A stretch of DNA of 64,000 bases from Eubacteriaceae bacterium (GCA_030156895.1 JASGLP010000004.1:31909-95908), one strand, 5' to 3'; numbered from the stretch's first letter, positions 1 through 7,930 are shown. The notes: generated from the letters alone by a model not told the origin. Numbers and translations: made by a program.

Positions 1-1291
1 ACTTTATAATATTGTCGATCAGATTTTTATCGGTCATGGCGTAGGTTATCTGGGCAATGGGGCGACCAATGTGGTTTTTCCCATAACGATTATAGCCCTG
101 GCGATTGCGCTCCTGATCGGTGATGGGGGAGCGGCCTTTTTAAGTATTTGTCAGGGTAAAAATGACCGGGAATCGGCGCATAAAAGTGTGGGTAATGCAC
201 TGGTGCTTTTTATTGGCAGTGGGATTTTACTGACGATTTTATTTGTCGTTTTTAAGAATCAGATTTTATGGGGCTTCGGTGCAACTGAAAATAATATTGC
301 CTATGCCATGGAATATTTTGATTACCTGGTGATTGGTATCCCTTTCTCCATGTTTGGTAATGGCCTGAATTCACTGATTCGTGCTGATGGCAGTCCACAG
401 TTTGCCATGCTATCAATTTTTAGTGGCTGTATAATCAATGTGATTCTCGACCCAATTGCCATTTTTGGTTTAGGGATGGGGATGAAAGGGGCAGCGCTGG
501 CAACCATCGCCGGCCAGATCATTTCGGCTCTAATCGGAGCATCCTATCTGTTTCGGACAAGATCATTTAAATTTAAAAAAGAGAGTTTTGTGCCAGATGC
601 GGCTATATTAAAACAGATCCTACCTTTGGGCATCAGCAGTTTTCTGACCCAGATGTCGATTGTAATAGTGATGGGTGTCATGAATAATATCATTGTCCAG
701 TATGGTGCGCTTTCTCGTTTTGGTGCAGATATCCCTCTTACAGTAATTGGGATTGTCATGAAAGTATTTCAAATCGTCATTGCTTTTGTTGTGGGTGTTG
801 CCGCCGGTTCGCAGCCTATTGTCGGTTATAATTATGGCGCCGGAAACAATGATCGGGTCATTAAGATCTATAAAACGATGATGTTGGCTGAGATCGCAAT
901 CGGATTGGTGGCAATGATTCTGTTTGAATTTTTCCCGCTTCAGATTATTGCAGCCTTTGGCAGCGAAAGTGCGCTCTATAATGAATTTGCCGTAATGGCC
1001 TTTCGAATCTATCTTTCCACAATTGTTATATGTTGTATTCAAAAATCAACCAGTATTTTTCTTCAGTCTTTGGGAAAACCCTTCATGTCAACAGGGCTTT
1101 CATTGCTGCGTGACTTTATCTTAAGTGTTCCCCTGATTATTATTCTGCCGCGGTTTTTCGGTCTGGAAGGGGTGCTTTATTCAGCGCCAATTGCCGATGT
1201 TTTATCGATGGTGGGCGTTGTAATTATGATGTTGATTGTTATAAAAGAATTGCGGGCGCAACCGATGAAGCTGCAGACACAGGAGCGCTAA
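1..1291 (+). CDS. MATE family efflux transporter, 5' end outside window
   Basis: Inner-membrane drug/sodium (or proton) antiporter of the MATE family, MepA-like by sequence. The reading frame is open from base 2 to the stop at 1291, so the gene starts upstream of the window and the in-frame GTG at 71 is not its start. The first visible residues contain VDQIFIGHGVGYLGNGATN, a typical first-helix MATE motif. About 429 codons are visible against a usual length near 450, so only some 20-30 N-terminal residues are missing. The rest is a series of hydrophobic helices with the internal two-fold repeat expected of the family. The substrate cannot be told from sequence. No obvious terminator follows directly; the next hairpin (1518-1549) belongs to the leader of the next gene. 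Confidence 0.88.
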   Translation, partial: LYNIVDQIFIGHGVGYLGNGATNVVFPITIIALAIALLIGDGGAAFLSICQGKNDRESAHKSVGNALVLFIGSGILLTILFVVFKNQILWGFGATENNIAYAMEYFDYLVIGIPFSMFGNGLNSLIRADGSPQFAMLSIFSGCIINVILDPIAIFGLGMGMKGAALATIAGQIISALIGASYLFRTRSFKFKKESFVPDAAILKQILPLGISSFLTQMSIVIVMGVMNNIIVQYGALSRFGADIPLTVIGIVMKVFQIVIAFVVGVAAGSQPIVGYNYGAGNNDRVIKIYKTMMLAEIAIGLVAMILFEFFPLQIIAAFGSESALYNEFAVMAFRIYLSTIVICCIQKSTSIFLQSLGKPFMSTGLSLLRDFILSVPLIIILPRFFGLEGVLYSAPIADVLSMVGVVIMMLIVIKELRAQPMKLQTQER

Positions 1292-1472
1292 GTTTTTAAT
1301 GTAAATTAAATGTGGTCAGAATAAAAATGTCCAGGATTATAGTTCTTTAAAAATAGAAAAAAAGTTTCCATGATTTCTTCATGTTAACTGGCTTTTACAG
1401 AGTGGTCTTTAAATCAGCGTTTCTCCATAAGTAATGATAATCTTAATTTAAGTACTTCGTGATTGATAATAC

Positions 1473-1501
1473 TTGTTAAATAAGCAAAGTTCGGTTATAA
1501 T
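1473..1501 (+). promoter_or_regulatory. Sigma-A promoter of the DEAD-box helicase gene
   Basis: TTGTTA (1473-1478), 17-bp spacer, perfect TATAAT (1496-1501). Predicted start of transcription is near 1508, upstream of a terminator-like hairpin, giving a leader of about 75 nt. Confidence 0.6.
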
Positions 1502-1517
1502 TTAGAAAGCATAAATG

Positions 1518-1549
1518 GCTGTATCTTCTTTTTGCAGATACAGCTTTTT
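1518..1549 (+). terminator. Intrinsic terminator or attenuator in the helicase leader
   Basis: Perfect 9-bp stem GCTGTATCT / AGATACAGC with a 9-nt loop, followed by TTTTT. It lies downstream of the promoter at 1473-1501 and 32 bp before the helicase start, so it should act on the leader transcript. It could alternatively be the distant terminator of the MATE gene. Confidence 0.6.
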
Positions 1550-1581
1550 AATTTGAAATTTTTTAAAGAAAGTGAAGAAAA

Positions 1582-3069
1582 GTGATAAATAATCAATTCA
1601 ATCAATATCAGCTCAGCGAGTCAATTCTTAAAGCAATTGAGAAACTGGGCTATCAAGAAGCAACCCCAGTGCAACAGGCGGTGATTCCGACGGCGCTGGA
1701 AAAAAAAGATATCTTGTGTCAGGCTCAAACTGGGAGTGGGAAAACGGCAGCCTTTGCAATTCCCATTTGCCAACAACTGGATTGGGAGGAAAACAGTCCC
1801 CAGGTGCTGGTGCTGACCCCAACCAGAGAGCTGGCCTTGCAGGTGCATGAGGATATTTTTAATATTGGCAGATTTAAAAGAGTGAAAGTATCTGCTCTTT
1901 ACGGAAAATCGCCGATTAAACGGCAGGAGCGGGAGCTGAAACAGAAAACCCATGTGGTGGTGGGAACACCTGGTCGGGTTATGGATCATATCGATCGGGG
2001 AAATCTAAAAACAGATCAGATTAAATGGCTGATTTTGGACGAAGCGGATGAGATGTTGAATATGGGCTTTATCGATCAAGTTGAGGAAATCATTGAGACT
2101 CTGCCTAAAGAGCGTGTGACCATGCTGTTTTCGGCAACGATGGAAGAGGCAGTAATTAGACTTTCTAAAAACTACATGAAAGATCCCCAACTGATTGAGA
2201 TTAAATCTCAAGTCAGCAACCAGGCAACTATTAAGCAGATGATTTGTCGAGGAAGTCAAAAATTGGAGCTTCTCTCGGATCTATTAATTACTGAGAATCC
2301 TGAATCGGCTATTATTTTTTGCAATACCCGTGAAGTGGTCAATGCCATTTACAATGAGCTTGGAAAAAGTAATCAGGCTTTTGGAAAAATTCATGGGGGC
2401 ATGGAGCAGGATGAGCGAACCCTGGTGATGAATCGTTTTAAAAAGGGTGAATTCCGTTATCTGATTGCAACCGATGTGGCAGCACGGGGGATTGATGTCC
2501 ATGATATTGAATTAGTCATCAATTATGATGTACCCTGGGAAACTGAAACCTATGTTCACCGAATTGGCCGAACCGGCAGAAGGGGAACAAACGGAAAGGC
2601 TATTACCTTAGCTTCGAATAGGGATAGTAGACTAGTCGAAGAGATTATCCAATTCACTGGACAGGAAATGATCGAAAAAGATGCGCCAAAAGATGAAGAA
2701 GTGGCATTGCAGAAAGCTGCTTATCTGGAAAAATTAAACCGCAAACCTGAAGAAAAGCTGGACAAGGCCCACGCACTGACTAAGGAGATCACCAAACTCC
2801 ATATTAATGCTGGTAAAAAGACTAAAATGCGACCAGTCGATATTGTCGGAACCCTTTGCTCATTGGAAGGGATGTCGGCTGACGATATTGGGGTGATTAC
2901 GATTCTGGATGTTTCGACTTTTGTGGAGATTCTAAACAACAAGGGCGACCAGGTTTTAAAAGCGTTGCAGACAAAAGAAATCAAGGGTCGGCTCAGAAAA
3001 GTTTCACTGGCAGAAGATAAGCCGGTGGTGTCCAGGCGTCGGAAGAACAATTTCCGAAAAAGACCTTAA
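1582..3069 (+). CDS. DEAD-box ATP-dependent RNA helicase with DbpA-like C-terminal domain
   Basis: Cytoplasmic RNA helicase that remodels structured RNA, probably in ribosome assembly or cold adaptation. The 495-aa protein has the Q motif (TPVQQAVIP), Walker A AQTGSGKT, PTRELA, TPGR, DEAD, SAT, the helicase-C motif ATDVAARGID and HRIGRTGR, in the normal order. The last ~75 residues before a basic tail (VDIVGTLCSLEGM onward) resemble the DbpA RNA-binding domain, which in DbpA/YxiN recognises 23S rRNA. The start is GTG at 1582, behind a weak purine-rich ribosome binding site. A promoter and a terminator-like hairpin sit just upstream, suggesting transcription attenuation. Family assignment is firm. 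The exact paralogue (CshA, DeaD or DbpA type) is not settled. Confidence 0.93.
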   Translation: MINNQFNQYQLSESILKAIEKLGYQEATPVQQAVIPTALEKKDILCQAQTGSGKTAAFAIPICQQLDWEENSPQVLVLTPTRELALQVHEDIFNIGRFKRVKVSALYGKSPIKRQERELKQKTHVVVGTPGRVMDHIDRGNLKTDQIKWLILDEADEMLNMGFIDQVEEIIETLPKERVTMLFSATMEEAVIRLSKNYMKDPQLIEIKSQVSNQATIKQMICRGSQKLELLSDLLITENPESAIIFCNTREVVNAIYNELGKSNQAFGKIHGGMEQDERTLVMNRFKKGEFRYLIATDVAARGIDVHDIELVINYDVPWETETYVHRIGRTGRRGTNGKAITLASNRDSRLVEEIIQFTGQEMIEKDAPKDEEVALQKAAYLEKLNRKPEEKLDKAHALTKEITKLHINAGKKTKMRPVDIVGTLCSLEGMSADDIGVITILDVSTFVEILNNKGDQVLKALQTKEIKGRLRKVSLAEDKPVVSRRRKNNFRKRP

Positions 3070-3112
3070 CTTTTGTTTAACGATAGATATTTTACAACTG
3101 AGGAGTTTAGCA

Positions 3113-3538
3113 TTATAATGCCTGTTTAGCCTGACCACCCAGCAAATCGATCATTTGGGAAAAATCGTGGATTTCTCTGTTTGTCAGTGGTGACAGCACT
3201 TGCTTTGCCCAACTAAGATGCAATTCTAAAACTTGCTGATAAATGATTTGACCTTCAGCGGTCAGGTAAAGCCGTTTGCTTCGTTTATCCGTCTCTAATT
3301 TTTTAACAAGCAGATAATTTTTTTGTTCCAGACTTTTAACACTTCTGGCCACAGCCGCTTTGTCGATAGCCAGATTGCCGGCAATTGTGTCCTGATTAAC
3401 CCCTTCATTTTCGCCGATATTGATTAAAAAGATGCTTTCAGAAAAAGATAAATCAATTGCCGACATGGCTTTTGAAAGCGAGCTGATAAATGTTCGTGAT
3501 AGAATCCCGATGTTTCTGATAATTGTTAGTTCCTCCAT
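3113..3538 (-). CDS. MarR family transcriptional regulator
   Basis: 141-aa winged-helix DNA-binding protein. The central part (NEGVNQDTIAGNLAIDKAAV ... VKSLEQKNYLLV ... DKRSKRLYLT) matches the MarR recognition helix and beta wing. It lies 46 bp downstream of the alpha/beta hydrolase on the same strand, and a 13-bp palindrome overlaps the hydrolase promoter, so it may control that gene. No good ribosome binding site precedes the ATG at 3538, so translation may be coupled or start elsewhere. The ligand is unknown. Confidence 0.85.
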   Translation of the reverse strand: MEELTIIRNIGILSRTFISSLSKAMSAIDLSFSESIFLINIGENEGVNQDTIAGNLAIDKAAVARSVKSLEQKNYLLVKKLETDKRSKRLYLTAEGQIIYQQVLELHLSWAKQVLSPLTNREIHDFSQMIDLLGGQAKQAL

Positions 3539-3547
3539 AGTCTATAA

Positions 3548-3563
3548 ATGATTTAATAATCAT
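3548..3563. promoter_or_regulatory. Inverted repeat upstream of marR, possible operator
   Basis: ATGATT-TAAT-AATCAT, a 16-bp inverted repeat 9 bp before the MarR start codon. Its size suits a MarR dimer; no binding evidence exists. Confidence 0.3.
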
Positions 3564-3584
3564 TCTTCCTTTCATTGAAATTTG

Positions 3585-4661
3585 TTAATTACTTAGAAAA
3601 AAGTCTTCGAGAATTTGCGCATACTGATCTGGGGTTTCCAGGTTGGTAACATGACTGGCATCAACTCTGACATAGGTGCAGTCACTGATTAAAGAAATTG
3701 CGCGATCGGCCATTTCCTGAGACATAGCGCCATCTAGCGTGCCATCCTCTTTATAGGAAAAATTGGACTGAATTAAAAGGACTGGGCACTTGATAGTTGA
3801 TAAAGCCTCGGCATGGTCAAAACCATTATTCCAACTACCGGTATAGAAAGCGTCGCCGAAGCTGGGATCATAATAATTGAGTCCCCTCAGTATTTCCTGG
3901 ACGCTAGCAGGTACAAAAGCGATCTCAACCGCTTCACCGGGGTTGGCCTTCTTGTAGCTGTTAACGGCAAACCGAATCAGTTGCTGGGAAAAAGGACCAG
4001 TGCAGGTTTTGAAAAACTGCGTTGAGTTGGCAATCCAGTAATCAAGAAAATCACCCTGATAGCCTTCTTCAATGGCGCTGTGGCTGGTCGAAAAAGACTT
4101 ATAGGCAATGGTCTCGCTGATTTGCGGATATTCTGAGGCAAACAAGGGGGGATCTTCAAGGACGATGGCCTTAACCAGATCAGGACGATTGGCAGCCAAC
4201 CAGGCGGTTAAAAGGCCACCGGAGGAGTTTCCCACGACATAAGTCGGTTGACCAATGACCGTTTCAATAAAAGCTGCAAGATCACCGCCAATCTGATTGG
4301 CATCCATGGTGTAACCTTTCGGATAAGTGGTCTTGCCATGGCCGGGATAATCGACTGCATAGACGTGGAAATATTGCGATAATTCAGGTAAAACAAGACT
4401 GTAGCTATACCAATCCAGAAGTTGAGCATGCAGCAGTAAAAGCGGTGGGCCATTATCCGGGCCTTCGGCGTAATTAAAATTAACTGCACCAACTTGGGCG
4501 GTTTTCTCCACAATTCCTGCTTCTGCAAGGATTTCAACGGCAGGGTTCTGATACTGTTGAAAATAAATAATCAGGCCGCCAATGATGACAGTTATAATTA
4601 TCAATAGAAGGCCAATACTTAACAAAATAATTTTTATTTTTGAATTGAAAATCGAATCCAT
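3585..4661 (-). CDS. Membrane-anchored alpha/beta hydrolase
   Basis: Predicted serine hydrolase of unknown substrate. The start is ATG at 4661, preceded by AAAGGAGTG; an earlier in-frame start has no ribosome binding site. Residues ~8-32 form one hydrophobic helix (IILLSIGLLLIIITVIIGGL), so the catalytic domain is probably extracytoplasmic. The fold is recognisable from DYPGHGK, the nucleophile elbow GNSSGG and a C-terminal DASHVTNLE histidine motif. At 358 aa it is longer than the minimal fold because of the anchor and a cap region. An AraC gene lies upstream and a MarR gene downstream on the same strand, and its own strong promoter overlaps a palindrome. A detoxification or esterase role is possible but not shown. 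Confidence 0.8.
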   Translation of the reverse strand: MDSIFNSKIKIILLSIGLLLIIITVIIGGLIIYFQQYQNPAVEILAEAGIVEKTAQVGAVNFNYAEGPDNGPPLLLLHAQLLDWYSYSLVLPELSQYFHVYAVDYPGHGKTTYPKGYTMDANQIGGDLAAFIETVIGQPTYVVGNSSGGLLTAWLAANRPDLVKAIVLEDPPLFASEYPQISETIAYKSFSTSHSAIEEGYQGDFLDYWIANSTQFFKTCTGPFSQQLIRFAVNSYKKANPGEAVEIAFVPASVQEILRGLNYYDPSFGDAFYTGSWNNGFDHAEALSTIKCPVLLIQSNFSYKEDGTLDGAMSQEMADRAISLISDCTYVRVDASHVTNLETPDQYAQILEDFFLSN

Positions 4662-4680
4662 AAACACTCCTTTTAAATAG

Positions 4681-4720
4681 TTGACTGAGTCAATTATAGT
4701 ATGGATTTTATATTTGTCAA
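4681..4720 (-). promoter_or_regulatory. Promoter of the hydrolase gene with overlapping palindromic operator
   Basis: On the minus strand: TTGACA (4715-4720), 16-bp spacer, TATAAT (4693-4698), then the perfect 13-bp palindrome TTGACTCAGTCAA (4681-4693) sharing one base with the -10 box and covering the start point. This is a typical repressor position; the adjacent MarR is the obvious candidate. Confidence 0.6.
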
Positions 4721-4732
4721 GCAAAAGCTAAG

Positions 4733-5554
4733 CTAAACAAGGATCAGGCGATCAGCATAATGTTTTTTTTTAAGAAGATTCATGTAATGACCGGGTGAGG
4801 TGTTGGAGAATTCATTGAAATCCTTATACATGTGTGACTGATCAAAGTAGCCGGCATCTTGCGCGATATTAATCAGACTGTTGTCATTTGTTTGACGGCT
4901 GTTTTGATTCAGCTCAAATAAGACATGTTGAAAGCGGATGATTTTGCTCAATATTTTGGGGGTGATTCCAAAAAAATCGGCAAATTTCGTATTGACAGAT
5001 CGTTGACTGTAGCCTACTTCTTGTGCCAGTTCCCTGACTTTGACCTGGCCTTTGCTTTCAAGTATCCGTTTAAGCAGGTAGTCTTTTAGTTCATTTTGAT
5101 TACAGGACAATTCAGTTCGTTTGAGGACGGATAGGTGGAAATTTAAAAAAATTGCGACCTGATCATTAAAATCATTACTGTTTACTATTGACTCTAAAAG
5201 CTCTCTTGCGTCGAAAATTTCCAGCAGGCTGATTTGTTGGCCGATAATTTCTTTGATACTGAGATCCTTATTCATCGTCCATTGCCCGGGCTGGAATCTG
5301 ACCCCGAAATAAGTGCAGGGACGATCCAAAACAGTTTGAGGCTGTAAGACCGTACCACAGATTTCAGCCAGTGGCTTTTGTTGATCACAGGTAAAAAGAA
5401 TATCGATACAGCCGTCAGGAACGGCAATAATTTTCTGTCCCGTGTGGGCATTTTTAGTAAAAGAATAAAAATGGGAAATACCCAATTGATTAATGACCAA
5501 TTTTAGATATTTTTCTGTGGATAAAACAAAATAGGGCTGCAGCATTGAATGCAT
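4733..5554 (-). CDS. AraC family transcriptional regulator
   Basis: 273-aa regulator. The N-terminal ~150 residues (IIAVPDGCIDILF ... CTYFGVRFQPGQW) match the DUF6597-type sensory domain common in AraC proteins. The C-terminal ~100 residues carry two helix-turn-helix motifs (VRELAQEVGYSQRSVNTKFADF; INIAQDAGYFDQSHMYKDF), the hallmark of the family. I chose ATG at 5554 because GAGGTG lies 9 nt upstream; the GTG nine bases earlier falls inside that ribosome binding site. A terminator-like hairpin lies between its promoter and its start. Targets may include the downstream hydrolase/MarR genes. Confidence 0.87.
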   Translation of the reverse strand: MHSMLQPYFVLSTEKYLKLVINQLGISHFYSFTKNAHTGQKIIAVPDGCIDILFTCDQQKPLAEICGTVLQPQTVLDRPCTYFGVRFQPGQWTMNKDLSIKEIIGQQISLLEIFDARELLESIVNSNDFNDQVAIFLNFHLSVLKRTELSCNQNELKDYLLKRILESKGQVKVRELAQEVGYSQRSVNTKFADFFGITPKILSKIIRFQHVLFELNQNSRQTNDNSLINIAQDAGYFDQSHMYKDFNEFSNTSPGHYMNLLKKKHYADRLILV

Positions 5555-5570
5555 GATAAACACCTCAGGG

Positions 5571-5627
5571 TTAAAATTAAAAAAGCAGGCCGAGAGAAAA
5601 ATAAGATTAGGCCTCTCTGCCTGCTTT
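5571..5627 (-). terminator. Terminator-like hairpin in the leader of the AraC gene
   Basis: On the minus strand, AAAGCAGGCAGAGAG pairs with CTCTCGGCCTGCTTT (one mismatch) across a ~16-nt loop and runs into TTTTTTAATTTT. It begins about where transcription should start (promoter 5634-5661) and ends ~20 bp before the AraC start codon. It could attenuate transcription or serve as a 5' stabilising hairpin. Confidence 0.6.
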
Positions 5628-5633
5628 GAATCT

Positions 5634-5661
5634 ATTATATAGTAAATAAGACAAATTGCAA
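5634..5661 (-). promoter_or_regulatory. Promoter of the AraC-type gene
   Basis: Minus strand TTGCAA (5656-5661), 16-bp spacer, TATAAT (5634-5639). Confidence 0.5.
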
Positions 5662-5749
5662 GAAATTTTCGCGTCAGGCATCATTTCCGATTTTTACAAG
5701 AAAGACAGTAGGTTGGCATTTATAATGAAGTCAAATGAAAAATGCAAGC

Positions 5750-5800
5750 GGCAAAGGTGCCATTACAAGTAATCGGTAATAGCGTCTTTGCCTATTTTTA
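5750..5800 (+). other. Structured leader upstream of the ornithine-cyclodeaminase-family gene
   Basis: GGCAAAG (5750-5756) can pair with CTTTGCC (5786-5792), enclosing a small TTAC/GTAA hairpin, and is followed by TATTTTTA. It resembles an attenuator or RNA-sensing leader. It matches no riboswitch consensus that I recognise. Confidence 0.3.
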
Positions 5801-5860
5801 TGTCTGGCGCGGGAATCCTAATGGGTCAGACAATGGATTGCAAAGCAAAAGGAGAATAAC

Positions 5861-6994
5861 ATGAATGCTCAAATCGATTTTTTATATTTAAATGAAGAGG
5901 ATATGATCAAGGCCGGCGTCAAAGATATGGCTGGCTGCGTTGAAGCCATGGATGAGATGTTTCGTTTGCTTAAAATGGGAGATTATCGGATGGGTGGTGC
6001 CAATGGTAATTCCCACGGAGTGATGATGACTTTTCCACTGGAATCCCCCTTTCCTAATATGCCGCTTGATGGACCGGATCGCCGCTTTATGGCTATGCCG
6101 GCCTATCTGGGCGGAGATTTTGATATGGTAGGTATGAAATGGTATGGCTCCAATACTGAAAACAAACAAAAAGGATTACCGCGTTCAATTTTAATGCTGA
6201 CCCTTAACGACAAGGATACCGGTGCCCCCCTGGCTTACATGTCGGCCAATATCTTAAGTGCTTATCGAACCGGTGCGGTACCTGGTGTCGGGGTTAAATA
6301 CTTCGCCAAAGAGGCTGCCAAAGTGATTGGTATTATCGGCCCCGGCGTGATGAGTAAAACAGCACTGGCTGCCAGCATTGCAGTTCGACCGGGAATTGAT
6401 ACTGTCAAGATTAAGGGACGCAGTCAAAAATCACTGGATGATTTTGTAAAATATATCGAAAGAGAACTACCAGGAATAAAAAAAGTGGAAATTGTAGAAG
6501 ATATTGAGTCGGCGGTTAGAGGTTCAGATGTCGTCGTTATTGCAACTTCAACCGAAACAGGCGATCCCAGTCTTTACCCCTATATAAAAGAAGAATGGAT
6601 TGAGCCGGGAACGGTCATTTGCTGTCCGGCTTCAGCCCGTTTTGATGAAGACTTTATCATAAATAGAGCGCATAATGTGGCTGATAATATTGAACTCTAT
6701 GAAGCCTGGGCTGATGAAATGCCATATCCGGCCTATCATACAATTCCAATTCCGGCAGTACACTGTATGGATTTGATTGCCGATGGCAAACTTTCACAAG
6801 AAGGCATCGATGATTTAGGGGATATTATGGTCGGCAAAAAACCATGTCATAAAAAGGAAGATGAAATTGTTATTTTTTCGGTTGGGGGGATGCCCATTGA
6901 AGATGTGGCATGGGGAACGATTGTTTACCGCAATGCGCTAAAAGCAAACATCGGCCTAAAAATTAATCTTTGGAATGAACCCCATCTGGCGTAA
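5861..6994 (+). CDS. Ornithine cyclodeaminase / mu-crystallin family protein
   Basis: 377-aa NAD(P)-dependent enzyme of the ornithine cyclodeaminase / mu-crystallin family. Evidence: the N-terminal MPAYLGG...VGMKWYGSN segment, the Rossmann motif IGIIGPGVMSKTALAA (residues ~163-178), SDVVVIATST, and conserved PLAYMSANILSAYRTGA. The long N-terminal insert after residue ~45 and the C-terminal extension make it larger than classical ornithine cyclodeaminases (~330-350 aa). Relatives of this size are sometimes labelled 'tyramine oxidase subunit B', but no partner subunit is adjacent, so I would not assign that reaction. AAAGGAG lies 6 nt before the ATG. It appears monocistronic, closed by the hairpin at 7000-7019. 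Confidence 0.8.
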   Translation: MNAQIDFLYLNEEDMIKAGVKDMAGCVEAMDEMFRLLKMGDYRMGGANGNSHGVMMTFPLESPFPNMPLDGPDRRFMAMPAYLGGDFDMVGMKWYGSNTENKQKGLPRSILMLTLNDKDTGAPLAYMSANILSAYRTGAVPGVGVKYFAKEAAKVIGIIGPGVMSKTALAASIAVRPGIDTVKIKGRSQKSLDDFVKYIERELPGIKKVEIVEDIESAVRGSDVVVIATSTETGDPSLYPYIKEEWIEPGTVICCPASARFDEDFIINRAHNVADNIELYEAWADEMPYPAYHTIPIPAVHCMDLIADGKLSQEGIDDLGDIMVGKKPCHKKEDEIVIFSVGGMPIEDVAWGTIVYRNALKANIGLKINLWNEPHLA

Positions 6995-6999
6995 AAAAA

Positions 7000-7019
7000 G
7001 CCCCGAGATGGGGCTTTTT
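7000..7019. terminator. Bidirectional intrinsic terminator
   Basis: GCCCC-GAGAT-GGGGC followed by TTTTT and preceded by a run of A. It separates two convergent genes and can serve both. Confidence 0.9.
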
Positions 7020-7024
7020 AAGTT

Positions 7025-7552
7025 CTAGCGGATGGTGTGAGTGGACATGACTTCAGCAAAAAGGGCAATTCCACCGACAATCAGGTAGATCCCAGCGACG
7101 AAGCCAAAGCCTAGCAGAGCGGTAATGGGAGCAAAAATCAGGAAAAATGATAACAGAATATTGATTACACCGGAAGCAATCAGCCAGCCGCTGCCTTCGG
7201 CGCCGGTTTTCTTGATGGTAATTCCGGCAGTTAACTGGTTAATTCCGGCTGACATAGCCAGGAAAGCCAGCATAAATGCAAAAGTGCCAGCAGTCTGCAA
7301 GGTGTCTGACATCACTAAAAGAATCCCCAGGATAACCGCCATAATCCCTGTGACCAGGTTCCAGCCGTTTTTGACTGTACTACGGGCATAGGTTACGATG
7401 CTGAAGATCCCATAGGCCAGGATTCCAACTTCAAACAGCCAAAAAATGACCTCAGCGGCGAACATGGGTTTAATAAACACAAGCAGGCCCATGATAATCA
7501 TGAGAATGGATACAATAATACCAAAAATTTTCATAGATTTTAAAAATTCCAT
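7025..7552 (-). CDS. HdeD/DUF308 family membrane protein
   Basis: 175-aa integral membrane protein with about six hydrophobic helices, spaced as in the DUF308 (HdeD-like) family. Examples are IFGIIVSILMIIMGLLVFI at the N terminus and LIASGVINILLSFFLIF near residue 130. The start codon follows AAGGAGAATACG. HdeD in E. coli is linked to acid stress, but family members elsewhere have no known biochemical role, so the function is unknown. It is encoded alone, convergent with the upstream gene. Confidence 0.8.
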   Translation of the reverse strand: MEFLKSMKIFGIIVSILMIIMGLLVFIKPMFAAEVIFWLFEVGILAYGIFSIVTYARSTVKNGWNLVTGIMAVILGILLVMSDTLQTAGTFAFMLAFLAMSAGINQLTAGITIKKTGAEGSGWLIASGVINILLSFFLIFAPITALLGFGFVAGIYLIVGGIALFAEVMSTHTIR

Positions 7553-7632
7553 CGTATTCTCCTTTTTTAAAATGCTTATATTTCATTGTACATGATAATC
7601 TTTCTCTAGACAAGTAAAGAGGAGGATAAATT

Positions 7633-7756
7633 ATGCTAATTATTGGGCCACATTTATCAATTACCGGAGCTTTTACAAAGGCTGGAAACTTCTCATGAAA
7701 GTGATCAGGCTTATGTTAAGGAGATTTCCTGGCTGCGAAGCCTTGATAAACTGTAA
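7633..7756 (+). pseudogene. Endonuclease IV (nfo) remnant with large internal deletion
   Basis: A good ribosome binding site (GAGGAGG) and ATG at 7633 begin MLIIGPHLSITGAFTKAG, the characteristic N terminus of deoxyribonuclease IV, but the frame stops after 21 codons. In another frame, ending at 7756, the sequence reads LETSHESDQAYVKEISWLRS, which resembles the family's C terminus (LET...Y..EI..LR). The intact enzyme is about 280 aa, so roughly 230 central codons are missing and the two ends are joined out of frame. A truncated copy of the dispersed repeat lies 15 bp downstream. No activity is expected. Confidence 0.7.
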
Positions 7757-7770
7757 GAAACCGCAGCAGC

Positions 7771-7813
7771 CGACGAAATCCAAATGGTCGGTGCGGGGTT
7801 TGTCTACGCACTG
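7771..7813 (+). repeat. Truncated copy (right end only) of the terminator-associated repeat
   Basis: Matches the right-hand ~43 bp of the repeats at 10.7, 15.7 and 18.8 kb (core GGTCGGTGCGGGGTTTGTCT, ending ACGCACTG). The left part and the flanking terminator copies seen elsewhere are missing. It directly follows the deleted nfo gene. Confidence 0.75.
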
Positions 7814-7858
7814 GAAGGAATCCACTTGAAATTTTTTGTCTTTTTAGATGTTTTAGGA

Positions 7859-7908
7859 TTGACAAATCAGTCAATGGATGTATAATTAATATGTGAATAA
7901 GTGTTCAC
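7859..7908 (+). promoter_or_regulatory. Promoter and ArsR-type operator of the metal ATPase operon
   Basis: TTGACA (7859-7864), 16-bp spacer, TATAAT (7881-7886), then the imperfectly spaced inverted repeat GTGAATAAGTGTTCAC (7893-7908) over the start point. Placement and form fit autoregulation by the adjacent ArsR/SmtB protein. Confidence 0.65.
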
Positions 7909-7930
7909 GTATTTGCGAATGGAGGGTGTC

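Noticed and set aside
620..1042. 140-codon minus-strand frame inside the MATE gene
   Set aside because: Complement shadow of a clear transporter gene; Asn/His-rich low-complexity product.
5701..5860. Glycine or guanidine riboswitch before the ornithine-cyclodeaminase-family gene
   Set aside because: The conserved cores of those classes are not present; only a generic structured leader can be supported.
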